NCBI RefSeq assembly: GCF_042649045.1
Contig: NZ_JBHSEF010000008.1
Coordinates: 1-64,000 of the forward strand
From: Chryseomicrobium palamuruense
Lineage (GTDB): Bacteria > Bacillota > Bacilli > Bacillales_A > Planococcaceae
DNA length: 64,000 nucleotides
Direction: 5' to 3'
Position 1 is the stretch's first letter. The number at the start of each line of letters is the position of its first letter. This document shows positions 8,262 to 16,640 of the stretch, one piece after another. The notes beneath the pieces are model-generated. The model did not search any database. It saw only the letters and a program-made list of their open reading frames with translations, and was not told where the DNA came from. The translations under genes and the position numbers were made by a program.

Positions 8262-8732
8262 TTAGTTCTTCACGACTTCGTCAAAGAAACGCAGAATTTG
8301 ATCTTCTGGTAAAGCGCCTACAGCACGCATCTCTTCTTGACCATTCTCAAAGTGAACCAATGTTGGTGTTACTTCGATAGCAAAATCCTGCCACGCCTGT
8401 TCGTACTCCAACACATTGTACTGCACGATTTCGACATCTTCTTGCTTAGCTAAAGGCATCAGCACAGGCGTCATTTCTTTACAATACTGACATATTGGAC
8501 TGAAGAAGTATACCGTTGTCGGTTCGCCAGATTGAATTTTTTCGGTTAATGCATCTGGCAGAATAATGTTTTGATAATTCTCGTCATCTAATAAATCGAT
8601 CGTTGATTGTTCTAAGTTATCCGTGTCATACGGGTTGTTCGCGAGTTTTTCGCTATTCGACATATTCGTTAAGATAATAATTAAGACAAAGGCAGCGACA
8701 ATGATACCGCCAAAAATAGCTAATTTTTTCAT
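8262..8732 (-). CDS. Membrane-anchored thioredoxin-like protein
   Basis: A 156-aa extracytoplasmic thiol-disulfide protein. An N-terminal helix (about residues 4-23) anchors it, and a thioredoxin fold follows with the active-site motif FFSPICQYCKEMTPVL (CQYC, about residues 75-85) and the cis-proline segment EVTPTLVHF. It lacks the helical insertion of DsbA-type oxidases, so it resembles B. subtilis BdbA more than BdbD. Its start overlaps the stop of bdbC by four bases. The pair probably cooperates: BdbC reoxidises a partner dithiol protein using quinone. Whether this partner acts as oxidase or reductase is inference. Confidence 0.85.
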   Translation of the reverse strand: MKKLAIFGGIIVAAFVLIIILTNMSNSEKLANNPYDTDNLEQSTIDLLDDENYQNIILPDALTEKIQSGEPTTVYFFSPICQYCKEMTPVLMPLAKQEDVEIVQYNVLEYEQAWQDFAIEVTPTLVHFENGQEEMRAVGALPEDQILRFFDEVVKN

Positions 8733-9160
8733 GCAGGATGGTCCTCCTTGATGAGTTTGAGTACGTACAAGCTGACTACGGCTATGGCAACGAATGCGGT
8801 GAATGCCATAAACGGAATCGTTATAAACCCTAAATAGTTCACATACTCACCTGTACATGACACACGGCCACAAGCCGGAGCAGATTCACGTAAAAAGTCG
8901 AGCTTTTGGATTCCATAATGATAGAGAGATGTCAGTGTACCGATGCCTGAAAACACGAGAGTAGTCCATGCGATTTTGGCATTTTTTTGAACGATGGCGA
9001 CACCGATAAGTAGAACAAGTGGATACATCAGGATGCGCTGATACCAACATAACTCACATGGTTCATAATGACGAATCTCTGAAAAATACAACGATCCGAG
9101 GGTAGCAGTGAACGCAAAAATCCACATAAGCAGCAATGCGTTTTCAATTCGTTTCGACAT
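8729..9160 (-). CDS. bdbC: Thiol-disulfide oxidoreductase BdbC (DsbB family)
   Basis: Integral membrane protein that passes electrons from dithiol oxidases to menaquinone. The 143-aa chain has four predicted helices and the two DsbB cysteine pairs: CELCWYQR after helix 1 (about residues 36-43) and CGRVSCTG in the second outside loop (about 97-104). The length matches the BdbB/BdbC group. It heads a two-gene minus-strand operon with the thioredoxin-like gene. In B. subtilis BdbC works with BdbD in competence and exported protein folding. Confidence 0.92.
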   Translation of the reverse strand: MSKRIENALLLMWIFAFTATLGSLYFSEIRHYEPCELCWYQRILMYPLVLLIGVAIVQKNAKIAWTTLVFSGIGTLTSLYHYGIQKLDFLRESAPACGRVSCTGEYVNYLGFITIPFMAFTAFVAIAVVSLYVLKLIKEDHPA

Positions 9161-9251
9161 ACAGTTGATTCCTTTCAGTCAGCTTTTTCTATTCAAGTAT
9201 AGACTTTCACTCAGGGCAAGTAAAACATTTTCAACCTCTTCTGTGACAGGG

Positions 9252-9257
9252 TATAAT
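9252..9257 (+). promoter_or_regulatory. Probable -10 box of yhcX
   Basis: A consensus TATAAT lies 30 bases before the yhcX start. I see only a weak -35 (TTTTCA, 18-base spacer). Confidence 0.45.
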
Positions 9258-9287
9258 GAATGATAACGCGCAGAAGGAGGGGTTCAG

Positions 9288-10832
9288 ATGAAAGAGGAAT
9301 TCGATTCCACTCAATTTGAAAAACATATGATGATTCGTCAGATGACGTTTGCAGATATAGAAGCTATTTTAGAAATTCAAAAGATATCGTTTCCCGGGAT
9401 GGAACCTTGGAAAGTTGAGCATCTCCGAAGCCACTTGACAGTATTCCCTGAGGGACAGTTGGTTGCAGAACTCGACGGGACGGTCATTGGTTCTTGCTCC
9501 AGCTTGATTATCAATTTTGACGAGTACGACGATCGTCATTCATGGTCGGATGTTACGGACGGAGGGTACATCACGAACCACAATCCGGACGGATACAATC
9601 TTTACGGAATTGAAGTCATGGTGCATCCGGAATATCGTCGTATGAAAGTAGGGCAGCGACTGTATGAAGGTCGGAAAGAAATTGCCAGACAATACAATTT
9701 AAAATCCATTATTATTGGTGGACGCATCCCGAACTATCATAAATATTCGGATGAGTTGTCTCCTCGCGAGTATGTGACAGCGGTCTCACGCCATAAGATT
9801 TATGATCCTGTCCTCACGTTCCAGCTGATGAACGGGTTTACATTAATGCGTATCAATCCGAACTATTTGCCGGACGATAAAGCATCTGGTAAATTTGCGA
9901 CATTAATGGAATGGAACAATGTTGATTATATACCGCTATCGAAGCGCCATTTCCGTACAAGTTATCCAGTGCGTATTTGTGTCGTTCAATACATGATGCG
10001 GAAAATCAGTTCATTTGAAGAATTTGCGAATCAAGTGGAATACTTTGTTGATGTCGCATCCGATGCGCAGTCTGATTTTGTGGTGTTCCCTGAAATTTTC
10101 ACTACGCAACTGATGTCGTTCCTAGAAGAACCATCTCCATCACAAGCCGTACGTCGTTTAACAGAATATACACCCCAGTACATGGAGCTCTTCAGCGACT
10201 TATCCGTACGCTACAATATCAATATCATCGCTGGTTCTCATTTTGTGAAAGAAGATGATGATGAGATTTATAACATCGCTTACTTGTTCCACCGGGACGG
10301 CTCGATTGATAAACAATACAAGATTCACATTACACCAAACGAGCGCAAATGGTGGGGAATCAGTGCAGGAGATTCCGTCCGCGTATTCGATACGGACTGC
10401 GGAAAGATTGCCATCCAGATCTGTTATGACATTGAGTTCCCTGAACTTGCACGAATCGCAACAGATATGGGGGCGAATATAATTTTCACTCCGTTCTGTA
10501 CAGAAGATCGACAAGGCTATCTTCGCGTTAAATACTGTGCACAAGCCCGAGCTGTAGAAAACCAAATCTATACGGTCATTTCCGGAACAATTGGAAACCT
10601 GCCACAAACAGAAAACATGGACATTCAGTATGCTCAGTCAGCAATTTATGCTCCATCCGACTTTGAATTTGCCCGTGATGGAATTGTTGGTGAGACTGAA
10701 GCCAATGTGGAAATGGTGTTGATTGGCGATGTCGATCTTGAAATTCTGCGCCGTCAACGTCAAGACGGAACAGTCAAACAACTGAAAGACCGTAGACATG
10801 ATGTCTACGCGGTTGAGTATAAAAAAGGATAA
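9288..10832 (+). CDS. yhcX: YhcX: GNAT acetyltransferase fused to nitrilase-type amidohydrolase
   Basis: A two-domain cytosolic enzyme of 514 aa, the usual length of this family. Residues 12-215 are a GNAT N-acyltransferase with the acetyl-CoA loop (VMVHPEYRRMKVGQRLYEG). Residues 228-505 are a carbon-nitrogen hydrolase with the Glu-Lys-Cys triad: E near 268 (VVFPEIF), K near 344 (QYKIHITP) and C near 379 (IQICYDIEFPE). The substrate of neither half is known. It is preceded by GGAGGGG and followed by yhcY-yhcZ, as in B. subtilis. A weak terminator lies in between. Confidence 0.93.
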   Translation: MKEEFDSTQFEKHMMIRQMTFADIEAILEIQKISFPGMEPWKVEHLRSHLTVFPEGQLVAELDGTVIGSCSSLIINFDEYDDRHSWSDVTDGGYITNHNPDGYNLYGIEVMVHPEYRRMKVGQRLYEGRKEIARQYNLKSIIIGGRIPNYHKYSDELSPREYVTAVSRHKIYDPVLTFQLMNGFTLMRINPNYLPDDKASGKFATLMEWNNVDYIPLSKRHFRTSYPVRICVVQYMMRKISSFEEFANQVEYFVDVASDAQSDFVVFPEIFTTQLMSFLEEPSPSQAVRRLTEYTPQYMELFSDLSVRYNINIIAGSHFVKEDDDEIYNIAYLFHRDGSIDKQYKIHITPNERKWWGISAGDSVRVFDTDCGKIAIQICYDIEFPELARIATDMGANIIFTPFCTEDRQGYLRVKYCAQARAVENQIYTVISGTIGNLPQTENMDIQYAQSAIYAPSDFEFARDGIVGETEANVEMVLIGDVDLEILRRQRQDGTVKQLKDRRHDVYAVEYKKG

Positions 10833-10833
10833 A

Positions 10834-10860
10834 GGGCTGGTCTTTGGACCGGTCTTTTTT
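10834..10860 (+). terminator. Weak terminator or attenuator between yhcX and yhcY
   Basis: A short stem (CTGGTC, TTTG loop, GACCGG with one wobble) runs into six T. It probably lets some transcription pass into yhcY. Confidence 0.55.
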
Positions 10861-10871
10861 CATAGGGAGAG

Positions 10872-11996
10872 ATGACTGTGCATTCTTCATTAAATGACCA
10901 TATGACACTATTAAAAGAAATTGCGGAGTTCTTAAATGAAGAGACAGAGATGGAGACGATGCTACAAGGGGCTCTAAAAAAGTTACTTACACGCAGCGTC
11001 TTTGCCTCCGGTTGGATTTTCTTTATTGACGGAAAAGGGAAACATAAACTGATTGCCGCTGAAAATCTTCCACCTGCCCTGATGGAAAATGATTGTCGTT
11101 CGATGAAGCGTGGCGGTTGTTGGTGTGTTTCACGCTACCATAACGGCGAACTTCAGAAAGCGTCCAATATCATTGAATGTCAGCGAATTGAACAGGCACG
11201 CAGACAGAGCGAGAAATCGTCAGGGGAAATCACACATCATGCGACCGTTCCACTTCAGTCCGGGAAGGAAAAGTTCGGACTTTTGAATGTGGCGACACCC
11301 AACACAATCGAATATGATCAGAGTGAACTGGCTTTACTTGAGTCCATTGCTTTTCAAATCGGCTCTGCCATCAAACGTATCCATTTGACGAGACAAGAAC
11401 AAGAAATTGCCCTGGTACAAGAACGGAATCGACTCGCACGAGATTTACACGATTCCGTTAACCAGCTTCTCTTTTCTGTCACGCTCACCTCTAGGGGGGC
11501 CATGGAGATGACGGAAGATATGGAACTGAGAGATGCGTTTCATGATATTCATCAATTGACGCAAGAAGCGTTGACGGAGATGCGCGCACTAATCTGGCAA
11601 CTCCGGCCGAAGGGATTGGAAACGGGACTTCTTGAAGGAATCAAAGGATATGCAGAAATGCTTGGTATTCACGTAGTCACTCATGTGTCGGGTGTCATCC
11701 AGCTGCCTTCCCGAATTGAAGAGACCATCTTCCGTATCGTCCAGGAAGGGCTGAATAATATCCGGAAACATGCGGGTACGAATCAAGCTGAGTTGTTTTT
11801 AACGGTGAATTCAACGGATGTCCTCGTTATTTTAAAAGATGACGGGAGGGGGTTCCATGCTGGGAAAATTCCAGGAACCCTTGCCTCTGTTGGTATGCAG
11901 AGCATGCGTGAGCGCGCTCAAGCCGTTGAGGGCACAATTGAATGGATCAGTGCGCCATCTGAAGGTACAGAAGTGTTCGTACGAATTCCATATTAG
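10872..11996 (+). CDS. yhcY: YhcY: soluble GAF-domain sensor histidine kinase
   Basis: NarX/LiaS-type histidine kinase of 374 aa without membrane segments. Residues 15-170 form a GAF domain with several cysteines (DCRSMKRGGCWCVSRY), perhaps a redox or ligand site. A HisKA_3 dimerisation helix follows with the phospho-accepting His near 193 (RLARDLHDSVNQLLFS). The HATPase_c domain has the N box (EGLNNIRKHAG) and G box (DDGRGF). The signal is unknown. ATG at 10872 lies only two bases after AGGGAG, so GTG at 10878 may be the true start. It overlaps nothing and is followed 11 bases later by its regulator. Confidence 0.93.
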   Translation: MTVHSSLNDHMTLLKEIAEFLNEETEMETMLQGALKKLLTRSVFASGWIFFIDGKGKHKLIAAENLPPALMENDCRSMKRGGCWCVSRYHNGELQKASNIIECQRIEQARRQSEKSSGEITHHATVPLQSGKEKFGLLNVATPNTIEYDQSELALLESIAFQIGSAIKRIHLTRQEQEIALVQERNRLARDLHDSVNQLLFSVTLTSRGAMEMTEDMELRDAFHDIHQLTQEALTEMRALIWQLRPKGLETGLLEGIKGYAEMLGIHVVTHVSGVIQLPSRIEETIFRIVQEGLNNIRKHAGTNQAELFLTVNSTDVLVILKDDGRGFHAGKIPGTLASVGMQSMRERAQAVEGTIEWISAPSEGTEVFVRIPY

Positions 11997-12007
11997 GGGG
12001 GAATGTA

Positions 12008-12652
12008 ATGATTCGAATCGTGATTGCGGATGATCATCATGTTGTCCGAAGAGGTTTATTATTTTTTTTAAAGACACAAAAAGATTTTGAGGTCGTGGGA
12101 GAAGCGAAAGACGGACAAGAAGCCATTGAGCGGTCACTAGAAACGCAACCTGATGTGGTCTTGATGGACTTAGTGATGCCAACAAAAGATGGGATTCAAG
12201 CGACAAAAGAGATTAAACAGCAACTTCCAGATACGCACGTGCTAATGCTCACGAGTTTCTCCGACCGTGACCATGTGGTTCCTGCAATTGAAGCGGGGGC
12301 AGCAGGTTACCAATTAAAAGATATCGAACCGGATGAGCTAGCGAGTGTCATTCGTCAATTGATGAGTGGGGAAAAACCAGTCAATGCCGTCGCACAGACA
12401 GAACTAGAAAAAGAGCGGTCTGAATATAAACCTCATATTTTAAATCCATTGACGGCACGGGAGCAAGATGTGTTAGCGGAATTAACCAAGGGAAAAAGTA
12501 ATAAAGACATTGCGTCAACTTTGTTTGTCACTGAAAAAACGGTGAAGACCCATATCTCCAATATCTTCGCAAAGCTCAGTGTGCAGGACCGCACGCAAGC
12601 AGCACTCTACGCTGTGAAGCATGGTCTGACAGAACCTAGCGGAAAAGGGTAA
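12008..12652 (+). CDS. yhcZ: YhcZ: NarL/LuxR-type response regulator
   Basis: DNA-binding partner of YhcY, 214 aa. The receiver domain (1-120) has the acidic pair DD at 8-9, phospho-acceptor Asp in VLMDLVMP (about 54) and the conserved Lys (YQLKD). The C-terminal LuxR helix-turn-helix (about 145-208) reads LTAREQDVLAELTKG and EKTVKTHISNIFAKL. The gene sits 11 bases after yhcY with AGGGGGG as ribosome site. Its regulon is not evident from this window, though yhcX upstream is a natural candidate. Confidence 0.94.
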   Translation: MIRIVIADDHHVVRRGLLFFLKTQKDFEVVGEAKDGQEAIERSLETQPDVVLMDLVMPTKDGIQATKEIKQQLPDTHVLMLTSFSDRDHVVPAIEAGAAGYQLKDIEPDELASVIRQLMSGEKPVNAVAQTELEKERSEYKPHILNPLTAREQDVLAELTKGKSNKDIASTLFVTEKTVKTHISNIFAKLSVQDRTQAALYAVKHGLTEPSGKG

Positions 12653-12676
12653 AGCCGAGTCGTAGGACTCGGCTTT
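12651..12676. terminator. Bidirectional terminator between yhcZ and the CDF gene
   Basis: A perfect 11-bp stem AAAGCCGAGTC/GACTCGGCTTT with a GTAG loop overlaps both stop codons. Confidence 0.8.
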
Positions 12677-13559
12677 ACTCGTGTTCGATTAGATCGTATT
12701 CAGGCTCAATATGAACAAGTGCGAGAGCATGTGGCTTTGCTTTATGAATCTTGCGTTCAATTTCTTCCGTGATCCAGTGACTTTCTATGACATTGAGGTA
12801 AGGATCAACGGTAACCGTCACATCGATCATCGCTTGATTTCCGTGCATCCGTCCTTTTAAATCCAATACTTGATAGACACCCGGTGTTTTTCCTACAAGA
12901 ACGTTCAGTGCCTCCGCATCCTCACTATTAAATCCATCAGAGAGCGTAAAGGCAGCGTCATAAAAGATTCCATACGCTGTGTAGAGAATAATCACGCCCA
13001 CAATAAATGCAGTGAGTGAGTCGAGAATGGGAAAGCCGACGATGGCTCCAATAATTCCAATAGACGCACCGATTGATACAAATGCATCTGACCGATTGTC
13101 ATAAGCAGCAGCTCGTAGCGCAGATGATTTTATTTTTCTCGCAAGAGCTATATTGTAGCGGTATACCCCATACATCACAACTGCACTGCCAAATCCAACG
13201 AACAGCGTAATGGGCGATGGAGCCTGTTGTACTGGGTTCATCAAACTTTGGAATGACTGAATGACTACTTGGATACCGATGATTGCCATAATGAATGCGG
13301 CGATTAGAGAAGAAATCGTCTCTGCTCGTAAGTGTCCATAGGCATGATGATCATCTGGGGGTTTTTGAGAGATTCGTAACCCAATGAGGACGGCAACCGA
13401 TGCAATGATGTCTGTAAAGTTATTTAGTCCATCGGCACGCAGTGCTTCTGAGTTTCCGATGTAGCCTACGATATACTTTGTTGAAGAGAGGAGCATATAG
13501 ACGGCAATACTGAGCCAGGCTCCTTTTTCCCCTTTGCGTAAGTTTGTATAGAGTTCCAA
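12675..13559 (-). CDS. Cation diffusion facilitator family transporter (YdfM-like)
   Basis: Proton-coupled exporter of divalent metal ions (zinc, manganese, iron or cobalt; not resolved). It has six membrane helices and a cytosolic C-terminal domain. Metal-site residues are visible in helix 2 (ADGLNNFTDIIAS, the D...D pair) and helix 5 (AAYDNRSDAFVS), and the HHAYGHLRAETISS loop is typical of the YdfM/MamB-like branch. I set the start at TTG 13559, which gives MELYTNLRKGEKGAWLSI as in B. subtilis YdfM and is seven bases after GGAGG. A GTG at 13580 would place the ribosome site inside the gene. Confidence 0.9.
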   Translation of the reverse strand: MELYTNLRKGEKGAWLSIAVYMLLSSTKYIVGYIGNSEALRADGLNNFTDIIASVAVLIGLRISQKPPDDHHAYGHLRAETISSLIAAFIMAIIGIQVVIQSFQSLMNPVQQAPSPITLFVGFGSAVVMYGVYRYNIALARKIKSSALRAAAYDNRSDAFVSIGASIGIIGAIVGFPILDSLTAFIVGVIILYTAYGIFYDAAFTLSDGFNSEDAEALNVLVGKTPGVYQVLDLKGRMHGNQAMIDVTVTVDPYLNVIESHWITEEIERKIHKAKPHALALVHIEPEYDLIEHE

Positions 13560-13592
13560 AATGTTTCCTCCCTGCAACACGACCTAAACGAC

Positions 13593-13621
13593 AAAAACGA
13601 CTTCCGAAGAAGTCGTTTTTT
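13593..13621 (-). terminator. Terminator of the CNNM-domain gene
   Basis: The stem ACGACTTC/GAAGTCGT with a CGAA/TTCG loop is followed on the minus strand by a T run. It separates the CNNM gene from the CDF gene. Confidence 0.8.
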
Positions 13622-13623
13622 AC

Positions 13624-14955
13624 TTAAGATATAGGTGCTGTTTCTTGTTCATCAGGCGCATCTAAACGAATCACTTCTAAATAATGAATCTGATGGCCAT
13701 CAATCTCTTTAATTTTAAATTCAAAGCCTTCAGCTGTCAATTTATCTCCTTGAACAGCCTCATACTTTTCTTTCATGACCCACCCACCGATGGTATCGAT
13801 ATCTTCTTCTTCAAAGCGTGTGCCAAGTAAGTTATTGACGTTTCCGAGAAGCATCTTCGCATCAATGATATAATGGCCTTCGCTAAGTTTTTGAACTTCT
13901 GGTCGTTCATCTACGTCGAATTCATCTCGGATATCCCCGACAATTTCTTCAATAATATCTTCAATCGTCACAAGTCCCGATGTTCCACCGTATTCATCCA
14001 TTAAGATGGCCATATGAATGCGTTCTCTCTGAATTTTAAGTAGAAGATCACTGATCGGCATCGATTCGATTACTTGAATGATGGGTTGCATATAGTTGAT
14101 AACAGGCGTGTGCCCGCTCTTAGGGTCTTTAATATAAGCGGTCAATAAGTTTTTCATATTAACCAAGCCCATGATATGATCCTTGTCCCCGCTCGATACT
14201 GGGTAACGAGTATATTGTTCAATACCAACGAGCTCAAAGACCTCATTTAAGGTCATATCTTTTTCAATCGATGTGATTTCCGTACGTGGTACCATAATTT
14301 CTTTTGCTATTCGGTCATCAAATTCAAAGATTCGGTCCACATATTTGTATTCTGACTGATTGATTTCGCCACTTTTCAAACTGTCGGATAGAATCATGCG
14401 CAGTTCTTCTTCGGTGTGACTTACTTCTGCTTCTGATACCGGCTTTAATCCAAAAGACTTCGTTAATAAACGGGCAGAGCCATTTAAAAACTTGATGAAT
14501 GGATACATGAGACGGTAAAACCAGATGAGGGGAGTGGCAGATAATAGCGTCACACGCTCCGATAATTGGATCGCTGCTGTTTTTGGAGCCAGTTCACCTA
14601 CGACGACATGTAAAAATGTGACGAGAGAGAACGCAGCGATAAAGGATAAGATACTGGACATCTGTCCATGAATTCCAATCCATTCAAATAAAGGATGAAG
14701 CAGAGCTTCGGCAACAGGTTCACCAAGCCACCCTAGACCTAGAGCAGAAATGGTGATTCCAAGCTGACAAGCGGACAAGTACTCATCCAAATTCGATGTG
14801 ACTCGTTTTGCTGCAGCAGAACCTTTTACACCTTCCGCGACAAGTTGATCGATTCGTGTATGACGAACCTTGACAATGGCAAATTCAGTTGCTACAAAAA
14901 AAGCGGTTAAACCAATTAAGACAACAAATGTTGTCAAACGTATGGCTATGTCCAA
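13624..14955 (-). CDS. CNNM/CBS-domain membrane protein (hemolysin-C/CorC family)
   Basis: A 443-aa membrane protein of the YhdP/YhdT/YrkA type, linked in Bacillales to magnesium export and homeostasis. The order is an N-terminal CNNM domain with three or four helices and the loop EYLSACQLGITISALGLGWL, then a CBS pair (about 205-330, IEQYTRYPV and MDEYGGTSGLVTIEDI), then a CorC_HlyC C-terminal domain. The start is TTG at 14955, giving MDIAIRL as in homologues. Its ribosome site (AGGAG) is about 12 bases away, which is long. A small upstream frame with a better site overlaps this start. The haemolysin name is historical. Confidence 0.9.
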   Translation of the reverse strand: MDIAIRLTTFVVLIGLTAFFVATEFAIVKVRHTRIDQLVAEGVKGSAAAKRVTSNLDEYLSACQLGITISALGLGWLGEPVAEALLHPLFEWIGIHGQMSSILSFIAAFSLVTFLHVVVGELAPKTAAIQLSERVTLLSATPLIWFYRLMYPFIKFLNGSARLLTKSFGLKPVSEAEVSHTEEELRMILSDSLKSGEINQSEYKYVDRIFEFDDRIAKEIMVPRTEITSIEKDMTLNEVFELVGIEQYTRYPVSSGDKDHIMGLVNMKNLLTAYIKDPKSGHTPVINYMQPIIQVIESMPISDLLLKIQRERIHMAILMDEYGGTSGLVTIEDIIEEIVGDIRDEFDVDERPEVQKLSEGHYIIDAKMLLGNVNNLLGTRFEEEDIDTIGGWVMKEKYEAVQGDKLTAEGFEFKIKEIDGHQIHYLEVIRLDAPDEQETAPIS

Positions 14956-14996
14956 ATAAAGACTTTGCTCCTAACCCAAATGAGGGGGAGAGACAA
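14946..14996 (-). CDS. Putative 16-aa leader peptide overlapping the CNNM start
   Basis: A TTG at 14996 lies seven bases after a perfect AGGAGG and opens a 16-codon frame (MSLPLIWVRSKVFIWT). Its TAG stop (14946-14948) lies a few bases inside the TTG start region of the CNNM gene. That geometry allows translational coupling: ribosomes ending here could restart at 14955, whose own ribosome site is poorly spaced. No function is known, and the frame could be fortuitous. Confidence 0.35.
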   Translation of the reverse strand: MSLPLIWVRSKVFIWT

Positions 14997-15143
14997 AGTG
15001 TACACCTCCTAATAATAGAAAAAATGGGTAATCACATTTATCATAAAAGAATATTACGGGATTGTAAAACTTTTTTAATGAGTTTCAGAGACGCGTTTGA
15101 TTTGTTAAAATATAAGCACATTCTTATTTCTTAAGGAGGCACT

Positions 15144-16298
15144 ATGGGGAATTTAAAAGAAATAGCAAAAGCATCAACAAAGCTTGGTTTGACATCATTT
15201 GGAGGACCGACTGCTCATTTAGGTTACTTCCGTGATGAATATGTAGAGAAACGCAAATGGCTCGATGACAAATTGTATGCTGACATTGTAGCCTTATGTC
15301 AGTTCCTACCGGGTCCAGCTTCTTCACAAGTAGGAATCGCCATAGGGATGATACGTGGAGGAATCCTAGGCGGAATTGTGTCATGGGCGGGTTTTACTTT
15401 GCCATCCGTTCTATTTTTAATGCTCGCTGCATACTTTGTGATCGGGTTTGGATTTACAGACAGTGGTATCATACAAGGTCTTAAAATTGTAGCAGTAGCC
15501 ATTGTTGCACATGCTCTGTTAGGAATGCAGAAAAGCTTAGCACCCGACGCATTACGAATCGCATTTGCGATTGTTGCAGCGATACTAGTCTTACTTATTC
15601 CAACAGCCTGGGGGCAAATCGGAGTGATTGTTGGAGCTGGAGTCCTTGGGTATCTATTATTTAAAAAAGAGCAAACACCAGACCAGGTGAAGTTGTCCTT
15701 ATCATTTGGAAAACGAACAGGAATCATAGCTTGGGTATTATTTGCAGGTTTACTAATGGTTCTCCCTATAATTCGAACGTTTTCTGACCATGCGTATATC
15801 GCAATTTTAGATACATATTACCGTGTGGGATCCATTGTGTTCGGAGGAGGGCATGTGGTCTTACCAATGCTCGAGCGTGAGGTGGACATGTCTAGTGACT
15901 TATTCTTAGCGGGATACGGATTGGCTCAGGCAGTACCAGGGCCATTATTTACACTTTCCGCATTTCTAGGACAGGTAACAGCTGGAATTCCTGGAGCATT
16001 GCTTGCTGTCTTTGCAATGTTCCTACCTTCTTTTTTACTTGTCATTGGAACATTACCATTCTGGTCAATCATTCGTTCCAAGAAAGGAATTCAAGCAGCA
16101 CTCAAAGGAGTCAATGCAGCAGTAGTGGGAATTCTCCTGGCGGCTTTATATGATCCTGTTTTTACAAGTGCAGTCAGCTCGTCATTCGATTTTATCATCG
16201 TTCTAATTACGTTTACGCTTTTAACCGTTTTTAAATTTTCTCCTATTAAAGTAGTCGCCGTAAGTGCGTTGTTAGGCTTACTGTTTTACGGTGTTTAA
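15144..16298 (+). CDS. chrA: Chromate transporter family protein (ChrA, two-domain)
   Basis: Membrane transporter of the CHR family, 384 aa, fused from two homologous halves. The first half opens with LGLTSFGGPTAHLGYFRDEY and contains the CQFLPGPASSQV motif. The second contains VGSIVFGGGHVVLPMLEREV and the AVPGPLFTLSAF motif. About 10-12 helices are expected. Characterised members export chromate, but many chromosomal copies have other anion substrates, so chromate resistance is inferred from the family only. AAGGAGG precedes the ATG at 15144. It is divergent from the CNNM gene across a 188-base gap. Confidence 0.9.
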   Translation: MGNLKEIAKASTKLGLTSFGGPTAHLGYFRDEYVEKRKWLDDKLYADIVALCQFLPGPASSQVGIAIGMIRGGILGGIVSWAGFTLPSVLFLMLAAYFVIGFGFTDSGIIQGLKIVAVAIVAHALLGMQKSLAPDALRIAFAIVAAILVLLIPTAWGQIGVIVGAGVLGYLLFKKEQTPDQVKLSLSFGKRTGIIAWVLFAGLLMVLPIIRTFSDHAYIAILDTYYRVGSIVFGGGHVVLPMLEREVDMSSDLFLAGYGLAQAVPGPLFTLSAFLGQVTAGIPGALLAVFAMFLPSFLLVIGTLPFWSIIRSKKGIQAALKGVNAAVVGILLAALYDPVFTSAVSSSFDFIIVLITFTLLTVFKFSPIKVVAVSALLGLLFYGV

Positions 16299-16314
16299 TT
16301 AAATTAAAAAAATA

Positions 16315-16344
16315 TTGACACTTGGAAAATGAGTATGTTAGTGT
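16315..16344 (+). promoter_or_regulatory. Probable sigma-A promoter of the bmr leader and operon
   Basis: A perfect TTGACA (16315-16320) is followed after 18 bases by a weak -10 (TAGTGT, 16339-16344). The leader peptide starts about 39 bases downstream. Confidence 0.5.
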
Positions 16345-16382
16345 AAAGAGGTACTAAATAATCAGGAATGGAGGCAGGAAAC

Positions 16383-16457
16383 ATGAAAACTTTAGTGAGT
16401 AAAAATCACAACAATTCTATGACTACCTTCCTGCCGAATATGACACATGTTCTATAA
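16383..16457 (+). CDS. Leader peptide of the bmrCD operon (BmrB-like position)
   Basis: A 24-codon frame with GGAGG nine bases upstream lies directly in front of a terminator hairpin that precedes bmrC. It starts MKTLVSKNHNNSMTTFLPN and ends at TAA 16455-16457. In B. subtilis, bmrB upstream of bmrCD is a translated leader: stalling of ribosomes by drugs stops the terminator from forming. The position and design here match that, although this peptide is shorter than BmrB and I see no sequence similarity. No run of a single rare codon is present, so general ribosome slowing seems more likely than starvation sensing. Confidence 0.65.
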   Translation: MKTLVSKNHNNSMTTFLPNMTHVL

Positions 16458-16509
16458 CCTTTTTTAAAGGTTTCTATGCACATGTCCATCCTTGGGCATG
16501 TGCTTTTTT
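16456..16509 (+). terminator. Transcription attenuator upstream of bmrC
   Basis: A terminator stem GCACATGTCC/GGGCATGTGC (16478-16503, one mismatch) is followed by six T. Just before it a small hairpin AACCTTT/AAAGGTT (16456-16472) can form. The end of the leader frame (GACACATGTT ... AACC) can alternatively pair with GGTT ... ACATGTC in the terminator's 5' arm, which would be an antiterminator when a ribosome holds the leader. Confidence 0.7.
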
Positions 16510-16557
16510 GTGTTCATTTACTTCCATTATTTAGAAAATAAAAGAGGAGTGAAGAAG

Positions 16558-16617
16558 ATGTACAAAAAAAGTATGGCATTCAAAGTAACGTGGGTTGAGT
16601 CACTCGAAAGTGGTTAG
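16558..16617 (+). CDS. Putative 19-aa peptide directly upstream of bmrC
   Basis: ATG at 16558 follows GAGGAG by about nine bases and opens a 19-codon frame (MYKKSMAFKVTWVESLESG) that ends at TAG 16615-16617, 23 bases before the bmrC ATG. It lies after the attenuator, so it would be translated only on read-through transcripts. It may couple translation to bmrC or be a non-functional frame. I know of no homologue. Confidence 0.35.
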   Translation: MYKKSMAFKVTWVESLESG

Positions 16618-16640
16618 TGACGGAAAAAGGAGAGAAGACT

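Noticed and set aside
15299..15727. 142-codon minus-strand open frame opposite chrA
   Set aside because: It lies entirely antisense to a clear ChrA gene, has Pro/Ile-rich antisense-type composition and no ribosome site.
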